From RBG-16-66-20 sp036262835 (GTDB lineage: Bacteria > Pseudomonadota > Gammaproteobacteria > Burkholderiales > SG8-39), in NCBI GenBank assembly GCA_036262835.1, contig DATAID010000021.1:1-64000 (forward strand): a stretch of DNA of 64,000 nt, given 5' to 3'. Positions within the stretch are counted from its first letter, which is position 1, and every line of letters starts with the position of its first letter. The notes under the pieces were generated by a model, which saw only the letters and a program-made list of their open reading frames with translations, was not told the DNA's origin and searched no databases. Below, in pieces: positions 63,132 to 64,000 of the stretch. The position numbers and the translations under genes were made by a program.

Positions 63132-64000
63132 CTGATCTCCCTCATCGAATTCCAGTCCGGCATCGCGCCGCTCGCAAAGCCGGGGCAATCGAGCGAGCCG
63201 ATGCGCATCTCGCCCTTCACGATCCCTGGCCGCACCGCCCCGTGGCTGCGCTCATAGAGATCCGGATGCGCCGCAAGGAACGCCTCCTGCTCGGCCAGCG
63301 GCAGCCCGGCCATTCCATTCACGTAGTGATGGCCGTTGCGCTCGACGTGCTCGAGGCCGAGCAGCGACACGAGCGCGAGATCCTGCTGCAGCGCGAGGCC
63401 CGCCTGGATCGTGAGGTCCTCGCCCGACATGAAGTAGCCGCCGCCCCAGCTCGCGCAACGCGCGCGGTTGATGAGCGACTTGTAGATTCCCTTGCAGGTC
63501 TTCGACGACACGCCCTGGTAGCCGAGCGCCTTCGCGCGCGGGAAAGCCTCGAGCGAGTCGTCCGACTCGTCGATGATCACGGGCCTGTCGATCCCCTTCA
63601 CCGGCCGCGCGAGCGCGTTCTTGCGGCTGACGGGCTGCTCGATGAAGAGAACGCTCTCGACAAGGCGCTTCAGGCGCGGCGCCGCCTTCATGCGCGACCA
63701 GAGCGCCGCGACGCCTTCGATGTCCTCGTACTGCTCGTTGCCGTCGAGCGAGGCGCGGTAGGGCGACTCGATGCGGTCGAGCACCGAGGCGATTGCCGAG
63801 AGCCGCTCGAGGTCGGCGACGGCGTCGCCGCCGACCTTCAGCTTGAAGTAGCGGTGCCCATAGCGCTCGACGACTTCTTCCAGCGTCTCGGGCAGGCCGT
63901 CATGCACCCGCTGCCTCGCGTCAGCCGCGGTGATGGGGTCTACCAGGCCGACGGTGTGGCGCGCGGCGATCGCCTTTCGTGGCGCGAGCCCGGCGAGGAA
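63128..64000 (-). CDS. enolase-superfamily (mandelate racemase/muconate lactonizing) enzyme, 5' end cut by window
   Basis: The frame is open to the window edge; 290 residues of the C-terminal part are present. TIM-barrel active-site features of the MR/MLE group are seen: KLKVGGD (Lys-x-Lys base), SLDGNEQYED and FIEQPVSRKNA and PVIIDESDDS (three metal ligands Asp, Glu, Asp/Glu), and GVSSKTCKGIYKSLIN with a Lys on the opposite face. Such enzymes dehydrate acid sugars, racemise or epimerise. It is the first visible gene of the operon with the Gfo/Idh, DUF993, TauD and TRAP genes, so an acid-sugar dehydratase role is likely. Confidence 0.9.
   Translation of the reverse strand, partial: FLAGLAPRKAIAARHTVGLVDPITAADARQRVHDGLPETLEEVVERYGHRYFKLKVGGDAVADLERLSAIASVLDRIESPYRASLDGNEQYEDIEGVAALWSRMKAAPRLKRLVESVLFIEQPVSRKNALARPVKGIDRPVIIDESDDSLEAFPRAKALGYQGVSSKTCKGIYKSLINRARCASWGGGYFMSGEDLTIQAGLALQQDLALVSLLGLEHVERNGHHYVNGMAGLPLAEQEAFLAAHPDLYERSHGAVRPGIVKGEMRIGSLDCPGFASGAMPDWNSMREIR

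Noticed and set aside
1..64000. CRISPR array, tRNA, rRNA or insertion sequence
   Set aside because: No regularly spaced repeats, no cloverleaf-like segments in the short gaps, no rRNA-like stretches and no transposase or terminal inverted repeats were seen. A dedicated tRNA scan would be needed to exclude a tRNA fully.

Overview
This 64 kb window is GC-rich, very compact chromosomal DNA that looks betaproteobacterial, most likely Burkholderiales. The reasons are the rpsU-yqeY-dnaG-rpoD macromolecular-synthesis block, a 70-residue S21, a Lys/Ala-rich RpoD N-terminus, the purE/purC/aldolase/Sua5 neighbourhood, and many tripartite tricarboxylate (TTT/Bug) and TRAP solute receptors. Genes overlap or nearly abut almost everywhere. 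No gap reaches 300 bases and only a few exceed 60. I saw no rRNA, tRNA, IS element, prophage or CRISPR array. The species cannot be named from the sequence.

Layout. (1) 1-8856: housekeeping genes: rpoD (cut by the window edge), dnaG, yqeY, rpsU, tsaD, panE, plsY, folB, ybaK, xerD. (2) 8849-11574: three oxidoreductase/hydrolase genes (Ldh2-type dehydrogenase, dienelactone hydrolase, CurA-like reductase). (3) 11571-22257, minus strand: a long translationally coupled catabolic operon. It encodes a split UxaA/SuyAB-type lyase, an alpha/beta hydrolase, a divergent succinate dehydrogenase/fumarate reductase, a split class I fumarase, a TTT receptor fused to an Sdh membrane anchor, and a TAXI-type TRAP transporter. 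A divergent GntR regulator (22360) faces it across a near-perfect operator palindrome. (4) 23083-31000: phoD, a lipoprotein, tsaC/Sua5, a GH88-like protein, a 3-hydroxyacyl-CoA dehydrogenase, purE, purC and class I aldolase. (5) 31054-36086: a TctCBA importer with a CoA-transferase and a CoA-ester lyase. (6) 36111-41641: NHEJ genes ligD and ku with a MerR/TPR protein and a flavin amine oxidase. (7) 41640-49526: a DUF72 protein, an ABC exporter with GldG-like and DUF4340 proteins, a hydrolase and an EF-G paralogue. (8) 49627-56395: mixed small genes and sugar-acid type enzymes (uronate-dehydrogenase-like, SMP-30 lactonase, alcohol dehydrogenase, Old Yellow Enzyme). (9) 56405-64000: an eight-gene minus-strand operon pairing a DctPQM TRAP transporter with an isomerase, a TauD dioxygenase, a DUF993 protein, a Gfo/Idh dehydrogenase and an enolase-superfamily enzyme that runs off the window.

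How the parts work together. Three separate modules each couple a secondary-transport solute receptor to enzymes for organic or sugar acids. This suits an organism that scavenges carboxylates. The most unusual piece is the region-3 operon: it combines a lyase, fumarase and SDH/FRD with two importer types, its flavoprotein lacks the usual covalent-FAD histidine, and it carries an in-frame fusion of an Sdh membrane anchor to a periplasmic TctC receptor in which the last anchor helix appears to double as the receptor's signal peptide.
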